64,000 nt of DNA from Jannaschia sp. S6380 (GTDB lineage Bacteria > Pseudomonadota > Alphaproteobacteria > Rhodobacterales > Rhodobacteraceae): assembly GCF_023015695.1 (NCBI RefSeq), contig NZ_JALKAS010000001.1:1302001-1366000 (forward strand). Direction: 5' to 3'. The translations under genes and the position numbers were made by a program. Under the pieces are notes generated by a model, which saw only the letters and a program-made list of their open reading frames with translations, searched no databases and was not told where the DNA came from. Below are positions 1 to 9,031 of the stretch, piece by piece. Each line of letters begins with the position of its first letter. Position 1 is the stretch's first letter.

Positions 1-2
1 TC

Positions 3-506
3 TTCATGCTGATGGGCGTGCTGCTCTGGTCGTCGGTGTCGAAGACGTTCTTCGTCCCCTCGCTCTGGACGCTGGAAATGGCGCAGTTCCTGATGGTCGG
101 CTATTACGTCCTGGGCGGACCCTATTCGATCCAGATGGGGTCGAACGTGCGGATGGACCTGCTCTATGGCGGCTGGTCGGCGCGGCGGAAGGCGTGGTTC
201 GACCTGATCACGGTGTGCTTCCTGATCTTCTACCTGTGCGTCCTGCTCTATGGCGGGATCAGCTCGACGGCCTACGCGCTGGGCTATTTCGGCAGCGAGC
301 CCTTCACCTTCTTCGGCGGCCTTCTGACCGGGGCCGAGGGGGTCGGGCATGCCGAGCGCTCCTCGACCGCGTGGCGCCCGTATCTGTGGCCGATAAAGGC
401 GGTCATGGTGCTGGGTCTCTTCCTGATGCTGCTCCAATGCCTGTCGGAGCTGTTCAAGGACGTGCTGCGGCTGCGGGGCGAAACCCTCGATGGCGAGGCG
501 ACCTGA
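3..506 (+). CDS. TRAP transporter small permease (DctQ family), 5' end cut by window
   Basis: Small membrane subunit of a tripartite ATP-independent periplasmic (TRAP) importer. The visible part is about 166 residues with roughly four hydrophobic segments, typical of DctQ. The true start probably lies upstream, because the frame is open to the window edge and the first ATG at position 6 begins inside a hydrophobic segment. Its TGA overlaps the ATG of the large permease, so the two are probably translationally coupled. The substrate cannot be read from this subunit. Confidence 0.85.
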   Translation, partial: FMLMGVLLWSSVSKTFFVPSLWTLEMAQFLMVGYYVLGGPYSIQMGSNVRMDLLYGGWSARRKAWFDLITVCFLIFYLCVLLYGGISSTAYALGYFGSEPFTFFGGLLTGAEGVGHAERSSTAWRPYLWPIKAVMVLGLFLMLLQCLSELFKDVLRLRGETLDGEAT

Positions 507-1834
507 TGCCGTATGAGCTGATCGCCACGCTGATGTTCTCGTCGATGATGCTGATGCTGCTGACGGGGCAGCGGGTGTTCGGCGCCATCGGCTTCGTGGC
601 CGTGGTCGCCGCGCTGCTGCTCTGGGGCGACCGGGGCGGGTTCGACATCGGGTTCTCGGCGGCGATGAAGCTGATGAAGTGGTATCCGCTGCTGACGCTG
701 CCGATGTTCATCTTCATGGGCTACGTCTTGTCCGAGAGCCGGATCGCCGACGACCTCTACCGCATGTTCCACGTCTGGATGGGCGGATTGCGCGGCGGGC
801 TGGCCGTGGGAACGATCGGGCTGATGGTCCTGATCTCGGCCATGAACGGGCTGAGCGTCGCGGGGATGGCCATCGGGGCCACGATCGCGCTGCCGGAACT
901 GCTGCGACGGGGCTACGACAAGCGGATGGTGACGGGGGTGATCCAGGCGGGATCGTCGCTGGGCATCCTCGTGCCGCCATCGGTCGTGCTCGTCCTCTAT
1001 GCAATGATCGCGCGGCAACCGGTGGGACAGCTCTGGCTGGCGGGGGTCGTGCCCGGATTGATGATGGCGGCGCTGTTCGTGGCCTATATCGCGATCCGCT
1101 GCCGGTTGAACCCGGCGCTCGGCCCCGTCCTGTCGGCCGAGGATCGCGACATGCCGCGCGCCGAGAAGCTGCGCCTGCTGCGTGCCGGACTCCTGCCGCT
1201 GGTGATCTTCGCGGCGATGATGGTGCCCTTCGTCAACGGCTGGACGTCGCTGGTGGAATCCTCGGCCATCGGCGCGCTCGCCGCCTTCCTGGCCGCGATC
1301 CTGAAGGGGCGGATGACGCGCGAGGTGTTCGAGAACTCGGTCCGCAACACGCTGGGCATAACCTGCATGTTCATGTGGATCATCCTGGCGGCGCTGGCCT
1401 TCGGCGCGGTGTTCGACGGGCTGGGCGCGGTCAAGGCGATCGAGTCGCTGTTCACCGAGCAGTTGAACCTGTCGCCCTGGACGATCCTGATCCTGATGCA
1501 GCTGAGCTTTATCCTGATGGGCACGTTCCTCGACGACACCGCGATGCTGGTGATCGTAGCGCCGCTTTACGTGCCGCTGGTGGGGGCGATGGGGTTCGAC
1601 CTGATCTGGTACGGGATCCTGTATACGATCACGACGCAGATCGCGTACATGACGCCGCCCTTCGGCTACAATCTGTTCCTGATGCGCGCGATGGCCCCGC
1701 CCGAGATCGGGCTGCGCGACATCTATGCCTCCATCACGCCCTTCGTGGCGGTGATGGTCCTCGCGCTGGCCCTGGTGATGACCTTTCCGGGCCTCGCGAC
1801 CTGGCTTCCCGACCACGTCTATCAGCAGCCCTAG
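506..1834 (+). CDS. TRAP transporter large permease (DctM family)
   Basis: The 12-13-helix translocating subunit of a TRAP importer, 442 residues, the usual family length. DctM-like features are the membrane segments throughout, a conserved GSSLGILVPPS stretch near residue 152, and a late segment with MGTFLDDTAML. The ATG at 506 overlaps the stop of the small permease (TGATG), which fixes the start. The solute-binding gene follows after 45 bp, giving an order of small permease, large permease, binding protein. The downstream amine-ligase/dehydrogenase genes suggest the transporter feeds that pathway; this is inference. Confidence 0.93.
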   Translation: MPYELIATLMFSSMMLMLLTGQRVFGAIGFVAVVAALLLWGDRGGFDIGFSAAMKLMKWYPLLTLPMFIFMGYVLSESRIADDLYRMFHVWMGGLRGGLAVGTIGLMVLISAMNGLSVAGMAIGATIALPELLRRGYDKRMVTGVIQAGSSLGILVPPSVVLVLYAMIARQPVGQLWLAGVVPGLMMAALFVAYIAIRCRLNPALGPVLSAEDRDMPRAEKLRLLRAGLLPLVIFAAMMVPFVNGWTSLVESSAIGALAAFLAAILKGRMTREVFENSVRNTLGITCMFMWIILAALAFGAVFDGLGAVKAIESLFTEQLNLSPWTILILMQLSFILMGTFLDDTAMLVIVAPLYVPLVGAMGFDLIWYGILYTITTQIAYMTPPFGYNLFLMRAMAPPEIGLRDIYASITPFVAVMVLALALVMTFPGLATWLPDHVYQQP

Positions 1835-1879
1835 AAGAGCCGACGAACCGGCCGGAGAACCCAACGAAGGAGAGAAAGC

Positions 1880-2908
1880 ATGACGACGAGACGCAAGTTC
1901 ATCGCGGGGGCCGCGACCGCCCCCGCCGCGCTGGCGACGCCCGCCCTGGCGCAAGGCACGATCACCTGGCGGATGCAGACCTATGCCGGGGCTGCGCTGG
2001 CCGAGCACGTGGTGCAGGGCATGGTCGACAACTTCAACAAGATCGCCGGCGACCGGATGCAGATCGAGTTGTTCTATGCCGACCAGCTGGTTCCGACGGG
2101 CGAACTGTTCCAGGCGATGCAGCGCGGGACCATCGACGCGGTGCAGTCCGACGACGATTCCATGGCGTCCCCCACCGAGGTCACGGTGTTCGGCGGCTAT
2201 TTCCCCTTCGCCTCGCGCTACTCGCTCGACGTGCCCGTCCTGTTCAACCAGTACGGCCTGAACGAGATCTGGGCCGAGGAATACGAGAAGGTCGGCGTCA
2301 AGCATATCAGCGCGGGCGCCTGGGATCCGTGCCATTTCGCCACCAAGGACCCGATCCAGTCGCTGGCCGATCTGGAGGGCAAGCGCATCTTCACCTTCCC
2401 GACCGCCGGGCGCTTCCTGTCGCAGTTCGGCGTCGTGCCGGTGAACCTGCCATGGGAGGATATCGAGGTCGCGGTGCAGACCGGCGAGCTGGACGGCATC
2501 GCGTGGTCCGGGATCACCGAGGATTACACCGTCGGCTGGGCGGATGTGACGAACTATTTCCTGACCAACAACATCTCGGGCGCCTGGGCCGGGTCGTTCT
2601 TCGCCAACATGGAGCGGTGGAACGAGTTGCCCGAGGATCTGCAGACGCTGTTCCGGGCCTGCTGCGACCAGTCGCACTACTATCGCCAGTACTGGTACTG
2701 GGGCGGCGAGGCACGGCTGCGCGTCCATGGCGAGAAGCTGGAACTGACTTCCATCCCCGACGGCGAATGGGCCAAGGTCGAGAACGCCGCGCGCGAGTTC
2801 TGGGAGGAGATCGCCGCCGAGAGCGACACCAAGCGCCGGGTGGTCGAGATCTTCAAGCAGTACAACGCCGACATGGAGAAGGCCGGGCGGCCCTATCGCT
2901 ACGGTTGA
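1880..2908 (+). CDS. TRAP transporter solute-binding protein (DctP family)
   Basis: Periplasmic receptor of the TRAP system, 342 residues. The N terminus has a twin-arginine-type signal (TTRRKFIAG, then an Ala-rich stretch ending ATPALAQG), as in many DctP proteins. The mature part is a DctP-type binding fold with the usual TAGRFLSQFG region around residue 175. A strong AAGGAGAG ribosome binding site precedes the ATG. The ligand is unknown; the linked glutamine-synthetase-like ligase suggests an amine or amino alcohol, while the usual TRAP ligands are carboxylates. Confidence 0.93.
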   Translation: MTTRRKFIAGAATAPAALATPALAQGTITWRMQTYAGAALAEHVVQGMVDNFNKIAGDRMQIELFYADQLVPTGELFQAMQRGTIDAVQSDDDSMASPTEVTVFGGYFPFASRYSLDVPVLFNQYGLNEIWAEEYEKVGVKHISAGAWDPCHFATKDPIQSLADLEGKRIFTFPTAGRFLSQFGVVPVNLPWEDIEVAVQTGELDGIAWSGITEDYTVGWADVTNYFLTNNISGAWAGSFFANMERWNELPEDLQTLFRACCDQSHYYRQYWYWGGEARLRVHGEKLELTSIPDGEWAKVENAAREFWEEIAAESDTKRRVVEIFKQYNADMEKAGRPYRYG

Positions 2909-2953
2909 CCCGTTGCCGGAGGCGCCTTCGCGGGCGCCCCCGCCTCTCAACGA

Positions 2954-4330
2954 ATGGATAACGACATGCCCGGTACGCTCAGCTTCGACGACCTGAAATC
3001 CCGCGTGGCCGATGGCGGCATCGACACGGTGCTGGCCTGCCTCGTCGACATGCAGGGGCGGCTGATGGGCAAGCGGTTCCACGCCGCGAACTTCGTCGAG
3101 ACCTCCCATGCGGAGACGCATTGCTGCAACTACCTGTTGGCCACCGACCTGGAGATGGCGACGCCGCCGGGATACGCGGCCGCCGGGTGGAAGGCAGGAT
3201 ATGGCGACTACGTCATGCAACCCGACCTCGACACGATCCGGCCGGTGCCCTGGCTGGAGGGGACGGCGATGGTGCTGTGCGACGTGCTCGACCACGACAC
3301 GCATGCGCCGGTGCCCCATTCGCCGCGCGCGATCCTGAAGCGGCAGATCGCGCGCCTGGCCGAGTTGGGGTTCGAGGCGCAGATGGCGACCGAGCTGGAG
3401 TTCTTTCTGTTCGAGCGGAGCCTGGACGAAATCCACAAGTCCGGCTTCCGCGACCTGACCCCGATCAGCGGCTACAACGAGGATTACCACATCCTTCAGA
3501 CCACAAAGGAGGAGGGGGTGATGCGCCCCCTGCGCAACCACCTGTTCGCCGCCGGCCTTCCGGTCGAGAACACCAAGGGCGAGGCGGAGGCGGGACAGGA
3601 GGAGTTGAACATCCGCTATGCGCCGGCACTCGACTGCGCCGACCACCACACCATCGCCAAGCACGCGGTGAAGGAGATCGCGTGGCAGCAGGGGCACGCG
3701 GCGAGCTTCCTGCCGAAATGGCACCCCAGGCGGACCGGGAGTTCGAGCCACGTGCACCAGTCGATCTGGCAGGACGGGGCGAACGCGTTCCACGACCCCG
3801 ATGGCGAGTTGGGCATGTCCGACACGATGCGGCATTACATGGCCGGCCTGATCGCGCATTCGCCGGATTACACCTATTTCCTGGCGCCCTACGTCAACAG
3901 CTACAAGCGGTTCGCCAAGGGCACCTTCGCGCCGACCAAGACGGTCTGGTCGGTCGACAACCGCACCGCCGGGTTCCGCCTGTGCGGGGCCGGAACCAAG
4001 GGCGTGCGGGTCGAATGCCGGATCGGCGGATCGGACCTGAACCCCTATCTGGCGCAGGCGGTGATGCTGGCCGCTGGAATCGACGGGATCGAGCGGAAGC
4101 TGGCGCTGGCGCCCGCCACGGCCGGCGACGCCTATGAGGACGCGAAGGCGGCGAACATCCCGCGCACCCTGCGCGACGCGACGGAGACGTTGCGAGGCTC
4201 CGACTTCATGCGGCGCGCGCTCGGGGACGAGGTGGTCGACCACTATACCCGCGCCGCCGAATGGGAGCAGGAGGAGTTCGACCGCGCCGTCACCGACTGG
4301 GAAATCGCACGCGGATTCGAGAGGGCCTGA
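2954..4330 (+). CDS. glutamine-synthetase-family ligase (gamma-glutamylamine synthetase-like)
   Basis: ATP-dependent ligase of the glutamine synthetase superfamily, 458 residues, close to PuuA/IpuC/GlnA4-type enzymes that join glutamate to an amine. Visible family motifs are the metal/glutamate site TELEFFLF near residue 141, GEAEAGQEELNI near residue 210, the HVHQS segment near residue 260 and NSYKRF near residue 315. It is followed directly by aldehyde and alcohol dehydrogenases, so a role in amine or amino-alcohol catabolism is more likely than ammonia assimilation. It lies 45 bp after the TRAP binding protein, with a GC-rich hairpin lacking a T-run between them. The amine substrate is not known. 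Confidence 0.85.
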   Translation: MDNDMPGTLSFDDLKSRVADGGIDTVLACLVDMQGRLMGKRFHAANFVETSHAETHCCNYLLATDLEMATPPGYAAAGWKAGYGDYVMQPDLDTIRPVPWLEGTAMVLCDVLDHDTHAPVPHSPRAILKRQIARLAELGFEAQMATELEFFLFERSLDEIHKSGFRDLTPISGYNEDYHILQTTKEEGVMRPLRNHLFAAGLPVENTKGEAEAGQEELNIRYAPALDCADHHTIAKHAVKEIAWQQGHAASFLPKWHPRRTGSSSHVHQSIWQDGANAFHDPDGELGMSDTMRHYMAGLIAHSPDYTYFLAPYVNSYKRFAKGTFAPTKTVWSVDNRTAGFRLCGAGTKGVRVECRIGGSDLNPYLAQAVMLAAGIDGIERKLALAPATAGDAYEDAKAANIPRTLRDATETLRGSDFMRRALGDEVVDHYTRAAEWEQEEFDRAVTDWEIARGFERA

Positions 4331-4331
4331 C

Positions 4332-5714
4332 ATGAGCATCACCTGCATCTCCCCCATCGACGGGTCGGTCGTGGCCGAACGCCCCACCCTGTCGCGAGCC
4401 GACGCCGACGCCGCCGTATCCCGTGCCCGGGCCGCACAGGCAGACTGGGCCGCGAGGCCGCTTTCCGAGCGGATCGACCTGGTTCTGGCCGGGGTCGCCA
4501 AGGTCGGCGCGATGAACGACGAGATCGTACCGGAACTCGCGCGGCAGATGGGGCGGCCGGTACGGTATGGCGGCGAGTTCGGCGGCTTCGAAGAGCGCGC
4601 GACGCACATGGCCGGCATCGCCGAAGGCGCGCTGGCCGACGTCGTGGTGGAAGATAGCGAGGCGTTCCGGCGGGTGATCAAACGGGTCCCGCACGGCGTC
4701 GTGCTGGTCGTGGCACCGTGGAACTACCCCTACATGACGGCGATCAACACGGTCGCGCCCGCCCTGATCGCGGGCAATGCGGTGATGCTGAAGCATGCGT
4801 CGCAGACCCCGCTGGTGGGCGAGCGGATGGTGGCCGCGTTCCATGCCGCGGGCGTGCCGGAGGACGTGTTCCGGAACGTGTTCCTGGACCACGACACGAC
4901 CTCCGCACTGATCGCCGCGCGGGCCTTCGGGTTCGTGAACTTCACCGGCTCCGTCGAGGGCGGGCGCGCGATCGAGCGAGCGGCGGCGGGGACCTTCACG
5001 CCGGTCGGGCTGGAGCTTGGGGGCAAGGATCCGGGCTACGTCATGGAGGACGCGGATCTGGACGCCGCCGTCGACACGCTGATCGACGGGGCGATGTTCA
5101 ATTCCGGGCAGTGCTGCTGCGGGATCGAGCGGATCTATGTGGCGGCGCCGCTGTTCGACGCCTTCGTCGAGAAGGCGGTGGCGATCGTGAACGGCTACAG
5201 GCTCGGTGATCCGCTGGACCCGGAGACGACGCTGGGCCCCATGGCGCATGTCCGCTTCGCCGAGGAGGTGCGCGCCCAGACGCGCGAGGCCCTGGCCGAC
5301 GGCGCCCGTGCCCATATCGACCCGGCCGACTTTCCGCGCGATGGCGGCGCCTATCTGATGCCGCAGATCCTGACGGACGTGACCCACGACATGCGCGTGA
5401 TGCGGGACGAGAGCTTCGGGCCGGTCGTCGGCATCATGCCCGTCGTGGATGACGACGAGGCGGTCCGCCTGATGAACGACAGCCGGTTCGGGCTGACCGC
5501 GTCGCTCTGGACCCGCGACGCGGCCCGGGCGGAGGCGATCGGCGACCGGATCGAGACCGGGACGGTGTTCCTGAACCGCGCCGATTACCTCGACCCCGCG
5601 CTCTGCTGGACGGGGTGCAAGGAGACGGGGCGCGGCGGGGGCCTGTCGGTCATCGGCTACCAGAACCTGACCCGGCCGAAATCGTACCACCTGAAGAAGG
5701 CGCGCACCGCATGA
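4332..5714 (+). CDS. NAD(P)-dependent aldehyde dehydrogenase
   Basis: Aldehyde dehydrogenase superfamily, 460 residues. It shows the PWNYP cofactor-site segment near residue 134, the FTGSVEGG turn, the catalytic glutamate in ELGGKDPGYV, and a catalytic cysteine in NSGQCCCG, where three adjacent cysteines occur. The ATG at 4332 begins one base after the ligase stop, so the genes are co-transcribed and probably coupled. In a gamma-glutamylation route it would oxidise the gamma-glutamyl aldehyde to the acid. Substrate assignment is inference. Confidence 0.93.
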   Translation: MSITCISPIDGSVVAERPTLSRADADAAVSRARAAQADWAARPLSERIDLVLAGVAKVGAMNDEIVPELARQMGRPVRYGGEFGGFEERATHMAGIAEGALADVVVEDSEAFRRVIKRVPHGVVLVVAPWNYPYMTAINTVAPALIAGNAVMLKHASQTPLVGERMVAAFHAAGVPEDVFRNVFLDHDTTSALIAARAFGFVNFTGSVEGGRAIERAAAGTFTPVGLELGGKDPGYVMEDADLDAAVDTLIDGAMFNSGQCCCGIERIYVAAPLFDAFVEKAVAIVNGYRLGDPLDPETTLGPMAHVRFAEEVRAQTREALADGARAHIDPADFPRDGGAYLMPQILTDVTHDMRVMRDESFGPVVGIMPVVDDDEAVRLMNDSRFGLTASLWTRDAARAEAIGDRIETGTVFLNRADYLDPALCWTGCKETGRGGGLSVIGYQNLTRPKSYHLKKARTA

Positions 5715-6859
5715 TCCCGACCGCGAACTGGTCCTACCCCACATCCGTCCGTTTCGGGGCCGGGCGCATCGGCGAGATCGCCGAAGCCTGCACCGCCGCA
5801 GGGATCACGAAGCCCCTGCTGGTCACCGATCGCGGGCTGGCGGGGATGGCGATCACGACGCGCACGCTCGACCTGCTGGAAGCGGCGGGGCTGGGCCGCG
5901 CGGTCTTCGCCGAGGTCGACCCGAACCCGCATGAGGGCAATGTCGAGGCGGGCGTCCGCGCCTATCGCGAGGGCGGCCATGATGGCGTGGTCGCGTTCGG
6001 CGGCGGCTCGGGCCTCGACCTGGGCAAGGTGGTGGCCTTCATGGCCGGACAATCGCGCCCGATCTGGGATTTCGAGGATATCGGCGACTGGTGGACCCGC
6101 GCCGATGCCGGGGCCATCGCGCCCATCGTCGCGGTGCCCACCACCGCCGGAACCGGATCGGAGGTCGGTCGCGCCTCGGTCATCACCAATTCCGGGACGG
6201 CGGAGAAGAAGATCATCTTCCATCCGAAGATCCTGCCCGCCATCGTCATCTGTGACCCAGAGCTGACGGTGGGAATGCCGCGCACGATCACGGCGGGCAC
6301 CGGTCTCGATGCCTTCGCGCATTGCGTCGAGGCGTATTGCTCGCCGCATTACCACCCGATGTCGCAGGGCATCGCACTGGAAGGGATGCGGCTGGTGAAG
6401 GAGTACCTGCCCCGCGCCCATGCCAACGGCACCGACCTCGAGGCGCGCGCGCATATGATGTCGGCGGCGATGATGGGCGCGACCGCGTTCCAGAAGGGGC
6501 TGGGCGCGATCCACGCATTGTCACATCCGATCGGGGCGATCCATCATACGCATCACGGCACGACGAACGCGGTTTGCATGCCCGCCGTGCTGCGGTTCAA
6601 CCGATCGGCCATCGAAGGCCCGCTGACGCGCGCGGCGGCATATCTGGGGATCGACGGGGGCTTCGACGGGTTCCGCCGCTACGTGGACGAACTGAACGCG
6701 GTGCTGGGCATCCCCACCTCGCTGGCGGGGCTGGGCGTGACCGACCCCGATATCGACCGGATCGTGGCCGGGGCCTTGGCCGACCCGAGCACCGGCGGCA
6801 ACCCGGTCGCGATGACGGCGGAGAACACCCGCGCGCTGCTTCTCGAACTGGTGGGTTGA
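5711..6859 (+). CDS. iron-containing alcohol dehydrogenase
   Basis: Group III metal-dependent alcohol dehydrogenase, 382 residues. The nucleotide-binding GGGSGLDLGK lies near residue 96, and metal-ligand motifs include GLDAFAHCVEAY and the HPIGAIHHTHHG segment. Its ATG overlaps the aldehyde dehydrogenase stop (ATGA). An alcohol dehydrogenase paired with an aldehyde dehydrogenase and an amine ligase fits stepwise oxidation of the hydroxyl of a glutamylated amino alcohol. It is the last gene of the operon. Confidence 0.93.
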   Translation: MIPTANWSYPTSVRFGAGRIGEIAEACTAAGITKPLLVTDRGLAGMAITTRTLDLLEAAGLGRAVFAEVDPNPHEGNVEAGVRAYREGGHDGVVAFGGGSGLDLGKVVAFMAGQSRPIWDFEDIGDWWTRADAGAIAPIVAVPTTAGTGSEVGRASVITNSGTAEKKIIFHPKILPAIVICDPELTVGMPRTITAGTGLDAFAHCVEAYCSPHYHPMSQGIALEGMRLVKEYLPRAHANGTDLEARAHMMSAAMMGATAFQKGLGAIHALSHPIGAIHHTHHGTTNAVCMPAVLRFNRSAIEGPLTRAAAYLGIDGGFDGFRRYVDELNAVLGIPTSLAGLGVTDPDIDRIVAGALADPSTGGNPVAMTAENTRALLLELVG

Positions 6860-6913
6860 CCGCGGGCCGAAAGCGGGGAGCCATGTCCTGCCTCGTCGGA
6901 CCCGACCGTTCCG

Positions 6914-7561
6914 TCAGTCTTCCGGCCGATGCGCGACGATATACGGGCTGAGCCGGCCCTTGCCGAAATAGGACGTGCTTTCGATCACGAACCCGGCTTG
7001 GCGCAGGTGGCCGCGCAACGCCTCGGCCTTCAGGAACGTCACCGGCGGTGCCTTGCCGACCAGCCGCATCGCGCCGACCGCCAGGCGCAGCAGGACCGTC
7101 CGGTCCGCGAGGCAGGGCGTTTTGGAAAGGAACAGGCCGCCGGGCCGGAGCTGGTCATGGATCCGCGAAAGCGCGCCCGGCAGATCGGGAACCAGATGCA
7201 GCAGGCTGAACGCGCAGATGACGTCGAAGGGCTGTCCGGGGATCGTCTCCATGATGTCGGCCTCACGGAACGAGACGTTCACCGGGGCATCGCCGCCCAG
7301 CTTGGACCGCGCGATCGCGATCATCGTGCCCGATCCGTCCACCGCGGTGACATGCGCCACGCGGGGCGCCAGGCGCAGCGCCGTGCTGCCCGTCCCGCAG
7401 CCCAGTTCGAGGACGCGGTCCGTCGACTCCAGCCGGTCCGCGACGTCGGCCAGCTTCGCCTCATAGGCGGCGGGGTCGTCGACGGGTCTGCGGGCATATT
7501 TGTCGGCGATCCGGTCCCAGAAGGTGATGGCGGGGTCGGGTGAGGTCGGGCCTGGCATCGC
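6914..7561 (-). CDS. class I SAM-dependent methyltransferase
   Basis: Rossmann-fold methyltransferase, 215 residues. Motif I is clear (VLELGCGTGST), followed by an acidic residue (VTAVDGS), motif II-like FDVICAFSLLHLV and motif III LRPGGLFLS. The chosen ATG at 7561 has AAGGA/GGAG upstream; a longer reading frame from 7597 lacks support. The target cannot be told from sequence. It converges on the end of the alcohol dehydrogenase operon and is transcribed towards it. Confidence 0.85.
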   Translation of the reverse strand, partial: AMPGPTSPDPAITFWDRIADKYARRPVDDPAAYEAKLADVADRLESTDRVLELGCGTGSTALRLAPRVAHVTAVDGSGTMIAIARSKLGGDAPVNVSFREADIMETIPGQPFDVICAFSLLHLVPDLPGALSRIHDQLRPGGLFLSKTPCLADRTVLLRLAVGAMRLVGKAPPVTFLKAEALRGHLRQAGFVIESTSYFGKGRLSPYIVAHRPED

Positions 7562-7675
7562 ACGTCTCCGTTCCTTCGGCGGCACGGGCGGATGCAATCA
7601 CCGCCGTTTCCGGCAAGCATACACGGTTTCGCGAGTCCGGCGCCGTCTGTCGGCACAATCGATGCGCCTCAGGGG

Positions 7676-8929
7676 TCAGTCGATGCCGGCCACCGACATG
7701 CCGCCCGCCTCCCGGAACCAGTCCCGGATCGCGGCGCGCTCCTCCCCGGACATCTCCGTCAGGTTGGCGGGGGGCATCGCATGGCTGACGCCGGCCTGAT
7801 AGTAGATCTGCTGTGCCTGTGCGGCGATGTCCTGGTCGGTTTCCAGGTGGACCGCCTTCGGCGCCCAGTACATGCCGGGCCAGACCGGTTCACGTGCATG
7901 GCACATGGAGCATCGGCCACGAACCGCGATCGCGGCCTCGTCGAAGCCCGGTGCCTGGGCGAAGCGCAGCGCGACGGGCGTCATCTCGGCCGCCTCCAGC
8001 CCCTCGTAGTCGCCATCCCAGGACGAGGCCGTCGACAGCCAGGCCATGACCACAAGCAAAACCGCCGTGGCACCCCAGGTCCAGGCCGGTCCCTGCCCCG
8101 TGGCATGCAGGGTGTTGAAGTAGTGCCGGATCGTCACCCCGGTCAGGAAGACGAGACACGCGATGATCCAAGCATACTCCGTGCCGAAGGCCAGCGGGTA
8201 GTGGTTCGACAGCATCAGGAACAGCACCGGAAGCGTCAGGTAGTTGTTGTGGGTCGAACGCAGCTTGGCGATGGCGCCGTATTTCGGGTCGGGCGTGCGG
8301 CCGGCCTTGAGGTCATCGACTACGATGCGCTGGTTCGGCATGATCACGAAGAACACGTTGCCCGTCATGATCGTGGCCGTCATCGCGCCCAGATGCAGCA
8401 GCGCCGCGCGGCCGGTGAATATCTGGTTGAGCGCCCAGCTTGCCACGACGATGCCCGCGAACAGGACCAGCATAACCACCGTCGCATTCGATTTCAGCGG
8501 CGAGCGGCAAAGCGCGTCGTAGCCGACCCATCCGATGGCGATGAAGGCAGCCGATATCCCGATCGCCTGCCATGTGGCCAGGTCCGCCTTGGCCGGGTCG
8601 ATCAGGAACAGCTCGGCCCCCGCCCAATAAACGATGGCCAGAAGCGCGGCGCCGGACAGCCAAGTCCAGTAGCTTTGCCATTTGTGCCAGGTCAGATGCT
8701 CGGGCAGGCGCTCGGGCGCGACCAGGTACTTGGTCGTGTGATAGAAGCCGCCGCCATGGACCTCCCACTCCTCGCCATAGGCGCCCTTGGGCATGCCCTG
8801 CGCCGGTTTCAGCATCAGATCGAGGGCGATGAAATAGAAGCTGGCCCCGATCCACGCGATGGCCGTGATGACATGCAGCCACCGGACCCCGAAGGCGAGC
8901 CAGTCCCACATGATCGCAAGATCGTACAT
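7676..8929 (-). CDS. puuD: urate hydroxylase PuuD with C-terminal cytochrome c domain
   Basis: Membrane-bound factor-independent urate hydroxylase converting urate to 5-hydroxyisourate. The 417-residue protein has about eight membrane segments (urate oxidase N-terminal domain), then a C-terminal c-type cytochrome domain with a CSMCH haem-binding motif near residue 340. The ATG at 8929 has an AGAGGGG site seven bases upstream; an ATG 18 bases earlier is less well placed. It is divergent from a LysR gene and lies with later steps of urate breakdown, which supports the assignment. Confidence 0.92.
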   Translation of the reverse strand: MYDLAIMWDWLAFGVRWLHVITAIAWIGASFYFIALDLMLKPAQGMPKGAYGEEWEVHGGGFYHTTKYLVAPERLPEHLTWHKWQSYWTWLSGAALLAIVYWAGAELFLIDPAKADLATWQAIGISAAFIAIGWVGYDALCRSPLKSNATVVMLVLFAGIVVASWALNQIFTGRAALLHLGAMTATIMTGNVFFVIMPNQRIVVDDLKAGRTPDPKYGAIAKLRSTHNNYLTLPVLFLMLSNHYPLAFGTEYAWIIACLVFLTGVTIRHYFNTLHATGQGPAWTWGATAVLLVVMAWLSTASSWDGDYEGLEAAEMTPVALRFAQAPGFDEAAIAVRGRCSMCHAREPVWPGMYWAPKAVHLETDQDIAAQAQQIYYQAGVSHAMPPANLTEMSGEERAAIRDWFREAGGMSVAGID

Positions 8930-9031
8930 CGCGCATCCCCTCTGCATGGCGGTCCGCCGACAAGCCTACGGCAGTCGCCCGCCCTCCTCTATCCGATGGA
9001 CCGGGAAAGCACTTTCAAATAGTCACGAAGG

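Noticed and set aside
2909..2945. A Rho-independent terminator between the TRAP binding protein and the ligase
   Set aside because: A GC hairpin exists (GGCGCC/GGCGCC) but no T-run follows, and the genes on both sides run in the same direction with short spacing.
284..4681. A 1465-codon open frame on the minus strand opposite the TRAP and ligase genes
   Set aside because: It is an antisense shadow of high-GC coding sequence, with His/Arg/Gln-rich composition and no domain; the plus-strand genes are clear family members.
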